Assembly: GCF_010726085.1 (NCBI RefSeq)
Contig: NZ_AP022560.1
Span: forward strand, 2,604,001-2,668,000
DNA length: 64,000 nt
From: Mycolicibacterium moriokaense
GTDB taxonomy: Bacteria > Actinomycetota > Actinomycetes > Mycobacteriales > Mycobacteriaceae
Reading direction: 5' to 3'
The position numbers were made by a program, and so were the translations under genes. The notes below the pieces were generated by a model, which saw nothing but the letters and a program-made list of their open reading frames with translations, had not been told where the DNA came from and made no database searches. Shown here one piece after another: positions 16,762-25,141 of this stretch (position 1 is the stretch's first letter; the number at the start of each line of letters is the position of its first letter).

Positions 16762-18074
16762 AGTCATTCTCCGAGCGCAGTCCCCTGGCCATCGGCGCCG
16801 CGGGCATCGTGACCGTCGCCGTCATGGTGGTGGGCGCGCTGCAGTATCAGAACCTGCCGTTCCTCAACTCGGGCAGGCAGTACTCGGCGTATTTCGCCGA
16901 TGCCGGCGGGCTGAACACCGGTGCCGGCGTTGAGGTCTCCGGCTTCGTGGTGGGCAACGTGTCGTCCATCGAACTCGACGAGACCGGTGTGCTCGTCAAG
17001 TTCACGATCGACTCCGATGTGCGTCTGGGTGACCGCACCGAGGCCGCGATCAAGACGAAGAGCTTGTTGGGCGCCAAGATCGTCGACGTGACACCGCGCG
17101 GGAGCGGAGCACTCGACGGCCCCATTCCGCTCGACCGCACGGCGTCGCCGTACCAGCTGCCCGACGCTCTCGGTGACCTGGCCACGACGATCAGCGGACT
17201 GAACACCGACCAGCTGTCGGACTCGCTGGCCACCCTGGCGAAAACCTTTTCGGGGACCCCGCCTGCGCTGCAGGACGCGGTGGCGGGCGTGGCGCGGTTC
17301 GCGCAGGTCCTCGACACCCGCGATGCCCAGCTGCGCAAGCTGCTGGACAACGCGGCCCAGGCGACGGGGGTGCTGGCCAAACGCACCGACCACATCGTGA
17401 GTCTGGTGAAGGAAACCAATCAGCTACTGGCGGCACTGCGGACGCAAAGTGCTGCGCTGGACCAGATTTGGGCCAACATCTCGGCGGTGTCGCGTCAGCT
17501 GAACGGGTTCATTGCCGAGAACCGCGAGCAGCTGAAGCCCGCACTGGACAAGCTCAACGATGTGCTGGCGATCGTCGATGACCGCAAGGAGCGTGTGCAG
17601 CAGTCCATCAAGTTGATCAACACCTACGTCATGTCACTCGGTGAATCGCTGTCCTCCGGCCCGTTCTTCAAAGCCTATGTGGTCAACCTGTTTCCGGGTC
17701 AGTTCGTGCAACCCTTCGTCGACGCGGCGTTCTCGGATCTCGGGCTGGATCCGGCCACGTTGCTGCCCTCAGAGCTGACCGATCCGCAGACCGGTCAACC
17801 GGGGACGCCTGGGATGCCGACGCCGTATCCGCGCACCGGTCAGGGTGGGGAGCCGAGGCTGTATCTGCCCGACGCGATCACCGGTAAACCCGGGGATCCG
17901 CGCTATCCCTACCGTGAACCGCCTCCGGCGCCGCCGCCAGGCGGCCCGCCTCCTGGACCGCCCGCGGCGCCGCCGCCCGGGATGGCGTCGGTGCCCGAAC
18001 CGGTTCCGTCATCGATATTCATGCCTGCACCGGGTGAGGCGCCCCCCGTCGCGCAAACGGAAGGCCGCCCATGA
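16758..18074 (+). CDS. mce3C: Mce protein C (Mce3C)
   Basis: A 438-residue Mce subunit if translation begins at GTG 16758, which forms a GTGA overlap with the mce3B stop; an in-frame GTG at 16746 would add four residues. A membrane helix (about 12-30) is followed by the MCE domain ('YSAYFADAGGLNTGAGVEVS') and a long helical domain. From about residue 345 the tail is extremely Pro/Gly-rich ('PPAPPPGGPPPGPPAAPPPG'), typical of MceC proteins and probably spanning or contacting the cell wall. Transcribed with all other mce3 genes. Confidence 0.9.
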   Translation: MKSFSERSPLAIGAAGIVTVAVMVVGALQYQNLPFLNSGRQYSAYFADAGGLNTGAGVEVSGFVVGNVSSIELDETGVLVKFTIDSDVRLGDRTEAAIKTKSLLGAKIVDVTPRGSGALDGPIPLDRTASPYQLPDALGDLATTISGLNTDQLSDSLATLAKTFSGTPPALQDAVAGVARFAQVLDTRDAQLRKLLDNAAQATGVLAKRTDHIVSLVKETNQLLAALRTQSAALDQIWANISAVSRQLNGFIAENREQLKPALDKLNDVLAIVDDRKERVQQSIKLINTYVMSLGESLSSGPFFKAYVVNLFPGQFVQPFVDAAFSDLGLDPATLLPSELTDPQTGQPGTPGMPTPYPRTGQGGEPRLYLPDAITGKPGDPRYPYREPPPAPPPGGPPPGPPAAPPPGMASVPEPVPSSIFMPAPGEAPPVAQTEGRP

Positions 18075-19375
18075 ATTCGCAGCAGATGAGGTCCCGGCGC
18101 ACCGCCCGTGTCGTCGTGGCGGCTCTGCTGATCCCGGTGTTGGGTGCGGGTCTGATCGCCGCGGCACGCATGCCCGCGCGCATCGCGCGCACGACCGTCG
18201 TCGCCTACTTCGAAAACAGCACAGGGTTGTTCGCGGGTGACCACATCCTCATCCGGGGCGTGCCCGTCGGCAAGATCGAGGCGATCGAACCAGAGCCCGA
18301 GCGCGCCAAGGTCACGTTCTGGTTCGACAGCAAGTACAAGGTGCCCGCCGATGCCAAGGCGGTGATCCTGGCGCCACAGTTGGTGACCGGCCGGACGATC
18401 CAGCTCACCCCGCCCTACACCGGTGGGCCGACGATGGCCGACGGTGCGGTGATCCCGAAGGACCGCACTGCGGTACCCGTCGAATGGGACGACCTACGCG
18501 TTCAACTCGAACGGCTGACCGAACTGCTCAAGCCCACCTCGCCCGGAGAGGTGAGCACGCTGGGTGCGCTGATCAACACCGCCGCCGACAATCTGCGCGG
18601 GCAGGGTCCCACCATTCGCGACACGATCATCAAACTGTCGCAGGCGGTTTCGATCCTCGGCGACCACAGCGACGACATCTTCGCCACCTTCAAGAACCTC
18701 TCGACGCTGGTATCGGCGCTGAGTGACAGCGCCGATCTGCTCGAAGCGCTCAACCACAACCTGGCCGCCGTGAGCTCGCTGCTCGCCGACGACCCGGACA
18801 AGGTCGGTCGCGCAGTCGAGGACCTCAACGCGGTCGTGGCCCACGTGAAGGACTTCGCCGCCGACAACACCGAGGCCATCGGCACGGCATCGGGCAAGAT
18901 GGCCTCGGTCACCCAGGCGCTGGTCGACAGCATCGACGACATCAAGCAGACGCTGCACATCGCCCCCACGGTGCTGCAGAACTACAACAACATCTACGAG
19001 CCCGCCAACGGCTCATTGACCGGTGCGCTGGCCATCAACAACTTCGCGAACCCGATCTCGTTCCTGTGCGGCGCAATTCAGGCCGCGTCGCGGCTGAACG
19101 CCGAACAGTCGGCGAAGTTGTGTGTGCAATACCTGGCGCCCATCGTGAAGAACCGCCAGTACAACTTCCCGCCGTTGGGGGAGAACCTGTTCGTCGGCAC
19201 GCAGACCCGCCCGAACGAAGTCACCTACAGCGAGCCCTGGATGCGACCGGACTTCGTGCCGCCGGCCGCCCCACCGCCGCCGGGTGCCCCGTTGGCCGCC
19301 GAAGCATCGCCGGTGCCCACGGACCCGAACGACGGTCTGCGAGGCATGATGGTGCCTGCGGGAGGTGCCCCGTGA
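18071..19375 (+). CDS. mce3D: Mce protein D (Mce3D)
   Basis: A 434-residue Mce subunit whose ATG overlaps the mce3C stop (ATGA). A membrane helix (about 10-30) is followed by the MCE domain ('VVAYFENSTGLFAGDHILIR', then 'GVPVGKIEAIE') and a long alpha-helical region (about 140-310). The tail contains cysteines ('FLCGAIQ', 'KLCVQYL') that could form a disulfide outside the membrane, and ends in Pro/Ala-rich sequence. Its stop overlaps the mceE start as GTGA. Confidence 0.9.
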   Translation: MNSQQMRSRRTARVVVAALLIPVLGAGLIAAARMPARIARTTVVAYFENSTGLFAGDHILIRGVPVGKIEAIEPEPERAKVTFWFDSKYKVPADAKAVILAPQLVTGRTIQLTPPYTGGPTMADGAVIPKDRTAVPVEWDDLRVQLERLTELLKPTSPGEVSTLGALINTAADNLRGQGPTIRDTIIKLSQAVSILGDHSDDIFATFKNLSTLVSALSDSADLLEALNHNLAAVSSLLADDPDKVGRAVEDLNAVVAHVKDFAADNTEAIGTASGKMASVTQALVDSIDDIKQTLHIAPTVLQNYNNIYEPANGSLTGALAINNFANPISFLCGAIQAASRLNAEQSAKLCVQYLAPIVKNRQYNFPPLGENLFVGTQTRPNEVTYSEPWMRPDFVPPAAPPPPGAPLAAEASPVPTDPNDGLRGMMVPAGGAP

Positions 19376-20529
19376 GCCGACGGCGCTGGCAGCGTGTCGC
19401 TGCCAACCTGGCGATGGTCCTGATCATGGCTGCGCTGGCCGGGTGCGACTGGCGCGGACTTAACTCCCTCCCGCTGCCCGGCACGCAGGGCACCGGCCCG
19501 GGGTCGTTCCTCATCCAGGCACAATTACCCGACGTCAACAACATCGAACCCAACTCGCGGGTGCGCGTCGGAGACGTCACCGTCGGGCACGTCACCAAGG
19601 TCGAGCGCCAGGGCTGGCATGCGTTGCTGACCATGCGGCTCAACGGTGATGTCGACCTGCCCGCCAACGCGACCGCCAAGATCGGCACCACCAGCCTGCT
19701 GGGATCTCTGCACATCGAGCTCGCGCCACCGACGACTGAAACGCCGAAAGGCAAGCTGCACAACGGATCACTTATCCCGCTGTCGCAGGGCGGCGCCTAC
19801 CCGAGCACGGAGCAGACGCTGGCGGCGCTGTCGATGGTGCTCAACGGCGGCGGATTGGGCCAGGTGCAGGACATCACCGAGGCATTCTCCACCGCGTTCC
19901 GGGGCCGCGAACAGGATGTGCGGAGCCTGATCACGCAGCTGAACGAGTTCACCGCCCACCTGAACGACCAGACCGGCGACATCATCGCCGCCACCGACAG
20001 TCTCAACCGCCTTGTCGGGAAATTCAGTGCCCAGCAACCGGTTCTGGACAGGGCGCTCGCCACCGTCCCCGACGCGCTGGAGGTGCTCAACAGAGAACGC
20101 GACAATTTGGTGCAGGCCGCCGATCAGCTCAGCAAGTTCAGCGCACTGACCGTGGACACGGTGAACCAGACGAAGGAAAACCTGGTGAAGGAACTGCGGC
20201 AGGTCGGTCCGGTGCTGGACTCGCTGGCCAACGCCGGCCCCAGTTTGACGCGATCCCTGAGTCTGCTTGCCACCTTCCCCTTTCCGAACGAGACCTTCGA
20301 GAACTTCCAACGCGGTGACTATGCCAATCTGACCGCCGTCGTCGACCTGACGCTCAGCCGCATCGACCAAGGAATCTTCACCGGCACGCGATGGGAGTGC
20401 GATCTGACGTGGCTCGAACTGCAGTGGGGCAGAACGATCGGTCAGTTCCCCAGCCCCTGCATGTCCGGCGGACCGAACACCCCCGGCAATCCGCTGGCGA
20501 TTCCCTACCGATGGGATCAGGGGCCCTAG
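19372..20529 (+). CDS. mce3E: Mce lipoprotein E (Mce3E, LprM-type)
   Basis: A 385-residue lipoprotein subunit. I start at GTG 19372 (GTGA overlap with mce3D); an upstream in-frame extension reads through mce3D and has no leader. The signal peptide ends in a classical lipobox 'LAGC', with Cys25 as the predicted lipidated residue. Next comes an MCE domain ('FLIQAQLPDVNNIEPNSRVR', then 'VGDVTVGHVTKVE') and a helical region. In every mce operon the fifth gene encodes the lipoprotein, and this fits. Only one base separates its stop from mce3F. Confidence 0.9.
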   Translation: MSRRRWQRVAANLAMVLIMAALAGCDWRGLNSLPLPGTQGTGPGSFLIQAQLPDVNNIEPNSRVRVGDVTVGHVTKVERQGWHALLTMRLNGDVDLPANATAKIGTTSLLGSLHIELAPPTTETPKGKLHNGSLIPLSQGGAYPSTEQTLAALSMVLNGGGLGQVQDITEAFSTAFRGREQDVRSLITQLNEFTAHLNDQTGDIIAATDSLNRLVGKFSAQQPVLDRALATVPDALEVLNRERDNLVQAADQLSKFSALTVDTVNQTKENLVKELRQVGPVLDSLANAGPSLTRSLSLLATFPFPNETFENFQRGDYANLTAVVDLTLSRIDQGIFTGTRWECDLTWLELQWGRTIGQFPSPCMSGGPNTPGNPLAIPYRWDQGP

Positions 20530-20530
20530 C

Positions 20531-21994
20531 GTGCATTTGAACCGACGGACCTGGATCCAGCTGACAATCTTCACGGTCGTGGCGCTCACCGCGGTCGGGA
20601 TGATCGTGCTGCACTTCATCAACCTGCCCGCGATGATGTTCGGCGTCGGCCGGTACACCGTGACGATGGAACTGCCGAAATCCGGTGGGCTGTACGAATC
20701 CGGCAACGTCACCTATCGCGGGACCAAAGTCGGCCGGGTCGAGGCGGTGCGGTTGACCGATACCGGCGTCGAGGCGGTGCTGTCGCTGCAGTCCGGCATC
20801 GACATCCCGTCCGACCTCAAGGCCGAGGTGCACAGTCAGTCGGCGGTCGGCGAATCCTATGTCCTGTTGTTGCCCCGCAACGGCACGTCGCCGCCGTTGA
20901 AGAACGGTGACGTGATCCCGCTGGCCGACACGTCGGTGCCGCCGGACGTCAACGCTCTGCTCGCCGCTGCGAACACCGGCCTGCTGGCCATACCCCGCGA
21001 CAACCTCAAGACCGTGATCGACGAGTCCTACACGGCGGTCGGCGGGCTTGGGCCGGAGCTGTCGCGCGTCGTCCAAGGCGCATCAACGCTGGCCATCGAC
21101 GCGCGCCGGAATCTCGATCCGTTGACCACGCTGATCGACAAGGCCGATCCGGTGCTGGATTCGCAGACCAACACCTCGGATGCGATCCAGACGTGGGCAG
21201 CGCAGGTGGCCAGGGTGACCACCGAATTGCAGACCCACGACGAGGCCGTCGCCAGGGTCATCGACGAAGGCGGGCCGGCGGCCGCGCAGGCGCGCCAACT
21301 GATCGAGCGGGTACAGCCCACCCTGCCGATACTGATGGCCAATCTCGTCAGCGTCGGGCAGGTCGCGCTCACCTACCAGAACGACATCGAGCAGCTGCTC
21401 GTGGTGTTCCCGCAAGCCATCGCCGCGGGACAGGCAGGCATCATCGCCAACCTCAACACCAAACAGGACTACAAGGGCCAGTACCTGAGCTTCAACCTGA
21501 ACCTCAATCTGCCGCCGCCGTGCACCACCGGGTTTCTGCCTGCGCAGCAACAGCGCGTGGCGTCGTTCGAGGACTATCCGCAGCGCCCGCCCGGCGATCT
21601 CTACTGCCGGATTCCGCAGGACTCGCAGTTCAACGTGCGCGGTGCCCGAAACATCCCGTGCGAGACGGTGCCGGGTAAACGTGCGGCCACGGTCAAGTTG
21701 TGCGAGAGCGACGAGGTATACGTGCCGCTCAACGAGGGGTTCAACTGGAAGGGCGATCCGAACGCCACGCTGTCGGGTCAGGCGGTCCCGCAGTTGCCGC
21801 CCGCGCCGCCCGCGGCACCGGCCCCCGCCGTGCCGTCGCTGATGCCGCCCCCGATCGCCGCGGCCGAATACGACCCTGCGACAGGGAGTTTCATCGGACC
21901 TGACGGACGGCGGTACACCCAAACGGATCTCGCTGCGGGTGCGCAGAACGACAAGACATGGCAGACGATGCTGCTGCCGCCGACCGGGAACTGA
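20531..21994 (+). CDS. mce3F: Mce protein F (Mce3F)
   Basis: A 487-residue Mce subunit starting at GTG 20531. A membrane helix (about 9-30) leads into the MCE domain ('YTVTMELPKSGGLYESGNVT', then 'YRGTKVGRVEAV'). A long helical domain follows, then a cysteine-containing segment ('CTTGFLP', 'YCRIPQ', 'PCETVPG', 'KLCESDE') and a Pro/Ala-rich tail. It closes the mce3 operon: the next gene is convergent and its stop codon begins on the very next base, so there is no intergenic terminator. No mce-associated (mam) genes follow. Confidence 0.9.
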   Translation: MHLNRRTWIQLTIFTVVALTAVGMIVLHFINLPAMMFGVGRYTVTMELPKSGGLYESGNVTYRGTKVGRVEAVRLTDTGVEAVLSLQSGIDIPSDLKAEVHSQSAVGESYVLLLPRNGTSPPLKNGDVIPLADTSVPPDVNALLAAANTGLLAIPRDNLKTVIDESYTAVGGLGPELSRVVQGASTLAIDARRNLDPLTTLIDKADPVLDSQTNTSDAIQTWAAQVARVTTELQTHDEAVARVIDEGGPAAAQARQLIERVQPTLPILMANLVSVGQVALTYQNDIEQLLVVFPQAIAAGQAGIIANLNTKQDYKGQYLSFNLNLNLPPPCTTGFLPAQQQRVASFEDYPQRPPGDLYCRIPQDSQFNVRGARNIPCETVPGKRAATVKLCESDEVYVPLNEGFNWKGDPNATLSGQAVPQLPPAPPAAPAPAVPSLMPPPIAAAEYDPATGSFIGPDGRRYTQTDLAAGAQNDKTWQTMLLPPTGN

Positions 21995-22189
21995 TCAGTC
22001 AGAAACGATGCGAAGCGCGCCGGACGGGCACATCCGGACCGCGTTACGGACGACCTTCTCCTCGCCGGCCGCGACATGATCTGAGGCGAGTACCACGATG
22101 CCGTCGGCGTCCTGATCGAACGTCGCGCCAGCCGTCATCACGCAAACGCCTGCGGCCATGCAGATTTCACGGTCACCCGCGATTCTCAT
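21995..22189 (-). CDS. Small 3Fe-4S ferredoxin for the adjacent P450
   Basis: A 64-residue ferredoxin. Three cysteines (Cys10, Cys16 and Cys54 in 'MCPSGAL') are spaced as in the single-cluster ferredoxins that accompany mycobacterial and streptomycete P450s; the lack of a fourth cysteine between Cys10 and Cys16 implies a 3Fe-4S cluster. I start at ATG 22189, which overlaps the stop of the SnoaL-like gene (ATGA). It would pass single electrons from a ferredoxin reductase encoded elsewhere to the P450 two genes upstream. Confidence 0.88.
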   Translation of the reverse strand: MRIAGDREICMAAGVCVMTAGATFDQDADGIVVLASDHVAAGEEKVVRNAVRMCPSGALRIVSD

Positions 22190-22593
22190 CGAGAGAACGC
22201 CTGCAGGGTCAGCGCCGAGTTCATGAAGTCGCGGAAGTACAGCCAGCGTCCGGCGCGCAGCGTGATGATGTGCGCGAACTCCGACTCCCATTCGTAGCCG
22301 TTGTCGAGACGCCGGAATCGCTGGTAACCCCACGTCGCCAGGTCGTCGCCCTGGGCGATGAACTTCCAGGCCTCCATCTCGGTGATGGCGATCGACTCGC
22401 CGACCCGCGTGAAGAACTTCACCGCCTCGTCGAAACCCCGGTAGTCACCCGCGTACGGAATCCCCTCGGTCCCGTAGTAAGTGATCCGCACCTCGGGATC
22501 GAGGAGATCCAGAGCGGTTTGGAGATCACCGGCGGGCACCGCGGCGTAGATGGCCTTCGTCGTCGCGATGTTGGTCGCTTCGTCGGGAGTCAT
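22186..22593 (-). CDS. SnoaL-like / nuclear-transport-factor-2-fold protein
   Basis: A 135-residue NTF2-fold protein ('ATTKAIYAAVPAGDLQTALD', then 'LLDPEVRITYYG', and 'GRWLYFRDFMNSA' near the end). This fold serves polyketide cyclases, isomerases and small hydrolases as well as proteins without activity. The LEH catalytic set seen at 11774-12166 is not present. It is sandwiched between a P450 and its ferredoxin with ATGA overlaps on both sides, so it is translationally coupled to them and probably acts on the P450 product or substrate. Specific function not determined. Confidence 0.75.
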   Translation of the reverse strand: MTPDEATNIATTKAIYAAVPAGDLQTALDLLDPEVRITYYGTEGIPYAGDYRGFDEAVKFFTRVGESIAITEMEAWKFIAQGDDLATWGYQRFRRLDNGYEWESEFAHIITLRAGRWLYFRDFMNSALTLQAFSR

Positions 22594-23825
22594 GAAAGGT
22601 GAAGGGGGAGACGAACATAGGCATGGGTGAGCAGACTCGCCGTCTGCTTGGTGCCGGGGTCGTCGGTCAGCGCGATCGTCTGATACCGATCGAGCACCGC
22701 GTTGATCACCGCCACGACCTCGAGGCGGGCGAGTGATGCACCCAGGCAGAAGTGCAGGCCGTGCCCCATCGACAGCTGCTGGCGGATGTTGGGCCGGTCG
22801 ATGTCGAGCTTGCCGGGATCCTCGAACACGTCGGGATCTCGATTGGCCGAGCCGAAGAACAGTGCGACCCAGTCGCCCTTGCGGATCAACTTGCCGCCGA
22901 CCTCGACGTCGCGGGTGGCGATGCGAAACAGGCGCTGCGGCGGCCCGTCGACCCGCATCGCCTCTTCGACGAAGACGTTCACCAGTGTGCGGTCGTCACG
23001 CAGCCGCGCGGTGATCTCGGGTTCGCGCGCCATCGCATGCAACAGATTGCCGATGAGGAACGTGGTGGTCTCGCTGCCTGCCACCACCAGCGTCACGCAG
23101 AAGCGCACGATCTCCTCAGGGGTGAGGCGCTGCCCGTCGACGGCGGCCCGCAGCAGCGCCGAGATGAGGTCTTCGGCGTCCTCGACATCGTCGTTGGGGG
23201 TGCGCTCCGCCAACCGGGCCGTGTGCTCGGCCAGCCGGGTGGCGAACGTCGCCACCATCTCCTCATTGCTCGCGATGCGTTCCTCCGGGGTGAGCGACGA
23301 CGACAGCATGAACGCGTTCGCCCAGCGCCGGAAGCGGACGTGATCGCCGTCGGGCAATCCGAGCAGCCGCACCATCGCACGGGTCGGGATTTCGGCGGCG
23401 AACTCCATCACCTCGACATCGCCCTCACCCAGGTCGTCGAGCAGTTGCGGCACCAGTTCGTCCAGCCAGCCCTCGAGGCGCTTGACGCGGCGCGGCGAGA
23501 AGGCCTGGCTGACCAGCTTTCGTTCGACTTCGTGCTTGGGTGGGTCGGTGTTGACCAGCATGAGGCTCGGCGCCGACGACGCCTCCTGCAGGGGATCGCG
23601 TGACGAGAACGTCGCGCTGTCGCGTGCCGCCTCGAAGACCTGGTCGTAGCGGAACAACGCCCACGCGGTGACCGGTTCGTCGGCTCCGGGGATCGTGCCA
23701 GGTGGCCAGTCACGGTAGCCCGCGACCGGCGAGAGCGCCCGGAGCTGGTCGTACAGCGGATACGGATTGGCGATGCCCGCAGGTGTGGTGAGCAGCTCGA
23801 GGGCCGAAACGGTCGTTGATGACAT
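22590..23825 (-). CDS. Cytochrome P450
   Basis: A soluble bacterial P450 of 411 residues. The heme-thiolate ligand is Cys360 in 'GHGLHFCLGA'. The oxygen-activating I-helix motif is 'VVAGSETTT' (247-255) and the K-helix ExxR is Glu288-Arg291. It needs a ferredoxin and a ferredoxin reductase; the ferredoxin is two genes downstream. The start at ATG 23825 is 53 bases from a perfect palindrome (23879-23896) shared with the divergent LuxR-family gene, which likely controls it. The substrate cannot be deduced. Confidence 0.93.
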   Translation of the reverse strand: MSSTTVSALELLTTPAGIANPYPLYDQLRALSPVAGYRDWPPGTIPGADEPVTAWALFRYDQVFEAARDSATFSSRDPLQEASSAPSLMLVNTDPPKHEVERKLVSQAFSPRRVKRLEGWLDELVPQLLDDLGEGDVEVMEFAAEIPTRAMVRLLGLPDGDHVRFRRWANAFMLSSSLTPEERIASNEEMVATFATRLAEHTARLAERTPNDDVEDAEDLISALLRAAVDGQRLTPEEIVRFCVTLVVAGSETTTFLIGNLLHAMAREPEITARLRDDRTLVNVFVEEAMRVDGPPQRLFRIATRDVEVGGKLIRKGDWVALFFGSANRDPDVFEDPGKLDIDRPNIRQQLSMGHGLHFCLGASLARLEVVAVINAVLDRYQTIALTDDPGTKQTASLLTHAYVRLPLHLS

Positions 23826-23878
23826 GGCAAATAGCCTGTGCCAGCGACCTGGGCAAATCGATCCCCCGTTGGGGAGGA

Positions 23879-23896
23879 CTCGTACCCCCGTACGAG
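23879..23896. promoter_or_regulatory. Palindrome between P450 and LuxR-type genes (candidate operator)
   Basis: CTCGTAC-CCCC-GTACGAG has perfect 7-base arms. It is nearly equidistant from the P450 start (53 bases) and the proposed regulator start (54 bases). That symmetry suggests a binding site for the divergently encoded LuxR-family protein. A 12-base arm (GCCTCGTACGGG on the minus strand) recurs at 12521-12532 before mce3. Confidence 0.6.
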
Positions 23897-23950
23897 GCTA
23901 ATTGCCCGATCCGACCGCAGCCGCGCATCGTTGAGAGGACAGTCAAGGGC

Positions 23951-25141
23951 GTGAGTGCTGTGACCGAACCGCCCGACACGCCCGAGCTCGGCACGCTGAC
24001 CGACGGTGATCACCCGGGTTGGGCATCTCGCCCGGCCAAGGAAAGTGAGGCGGCGCGCCGATACCGGGAGACGTTCGAGGGCTGCGAGATCGACCCCGCC
24101 GACGACCCGTTGGCAGTGGTGGCCGAGGCGGTCGACGCCAAGGCGACGCTGGTGCGCAATTCGCTGGAAGGGGTGGGTGACGAGGACGCACTGAACGCGC
24201 TCGACGCGGTGCTCGACCTGGTCGCCCTGGAGCGCGAGTTGATCGAGGACGGTGCGAGGCGGCGCACCTTCGCGCTGTTGGCTGTGCAGGAAGGTCTGAG
24301 CAAGCTGAGGGTCATCGACGACGTCGCGACGATCGTCGACCGTGCGCCGCGCGAGTTGGTGGAGTCGTGCGGGTTCGACCGGGCCGTGCTGTTTCGCGTT
24401 CACGAAGGCCGGATGGTCATGGAGTCAGCGTATTTCGGCGACGACTACGAGGGCGCGAAGAAGATGGTCGCCTTCGCGCAGTCGGTGGCGCCACCGCTGA
24501 ACCACATGCTGCTGGAGACGCAGATGATCCGCCGCCACGCGCCTGCGATCGTGCGCGACGCCCGCAACGATCCACGCGTCAACCGGCCGATCGTCGATTT
24601 CTCGTTGACGCATTCCTATGTGGCGGCACCGGTGATGCCGACCGGCAAGGTGATCGGATTCCTACACGCCGACCGGCTCTACTCGGGCCGCACGGTCGAC
24701 GAGATCGACCGCGACACCGTGTGGGCGTTCGCGGAGGGCTTCGGGTATGCGTACGAACGCACCGTGCTGCTCGAACGGATGCGTCGTCAGCGCGCAGAAG
24801 TCCGGCGCGCGTTGGCATCTGCCGACGAGGCCGCCCGCGCGCTACAGGACGCGGATCTGGACCTCGCGAAGATCGAGCCGGTCGAACGCAGCCCGGCCGC
24901 GCAGTCGCTGGCCGAGGTACAGACGCGGGTCATGTCGATGCTGACCCGTCGCGAGATCGAGGTGCTTCGGCTGATGGCGGCGGGCCGCACCAATCAGCAG
25001 ATCGCCGATGAGCTCGTGATCTCCGCGGGGACGGTGAAGTCTCATGTCAAACGGGTGCTGAGGAAGCTACATGCGACGAATCGCGCCGAGGCGGCTTCTG
25101 CGTACGTGCGACTGGCCAGCGTGCCGCAGCCGGGCGCCTAG
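23951..25141 (+). CDS. GAF-domain LuxR-family transcriptional regulator
   Basis: About 396 residues from GTG 23951 (GTG 23960 is an alternative; the ribosome site does not decide). A GAF-like sensor domain spans roughly 110-280 ('VESCGFDRAVLFRVHEGRMV', 'YVAAPVMPTGKVIGFLHADR'), a coiled segment follows (about 290-330), and a LuxR helix-turn-helix closes the protein ('LTRREIEVLRLMAAGRTNQQ', 'GTVKSHVKRVLRKL'). Such proteins usually activate neighbouring catabolic operons in response to a small ligand. It is divergent from the P450 operon and overlaps the convergent dehydrogenase gene by 4 bases. Confidence 0.85.
   Translation: MSAVTEPPDTPELGTLTDGDHPGWASRPAKESEAARRYRETFEGCEIDPADDPLAVVAEAVDAKATLVRNSLEGVGDEDALNALDAVLDLVALERELIEDGARRRTFALLAVQEGLSKLRVIDDVATIVDRAPRELVESCGFDRAVLFRVHEGRMVMESAYFGDDYEGAKKMVAFAQSVAPPLNHMLLETQMIRRHAPAIVRDARNDPRVNRPIVDFSLTHSYVAAPVMPTGKVIGFLHADRLYSGRTVDEIDRDTVWAFAEGFGYAYERTVLLERMRRQRAEVRRALASADEAARALQDADLDLAKIEPVERSPAAQSLAEVQTRVMSMLTRREIEVLRLMAAGRTNQQIADELVISAGTVKSHVKRVLRKLHATNRAEAASAYVRLASVPQPGA

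Noticed and set aside
14266..16767. 833-codon minus-strand ORF across mce3A and mce3B
   Set aside because: It is antisense to two well-conserved Mce genes. Composition (Gln/His/Arg/Val-rich, no domain) is typical of high-GC antisense frames.
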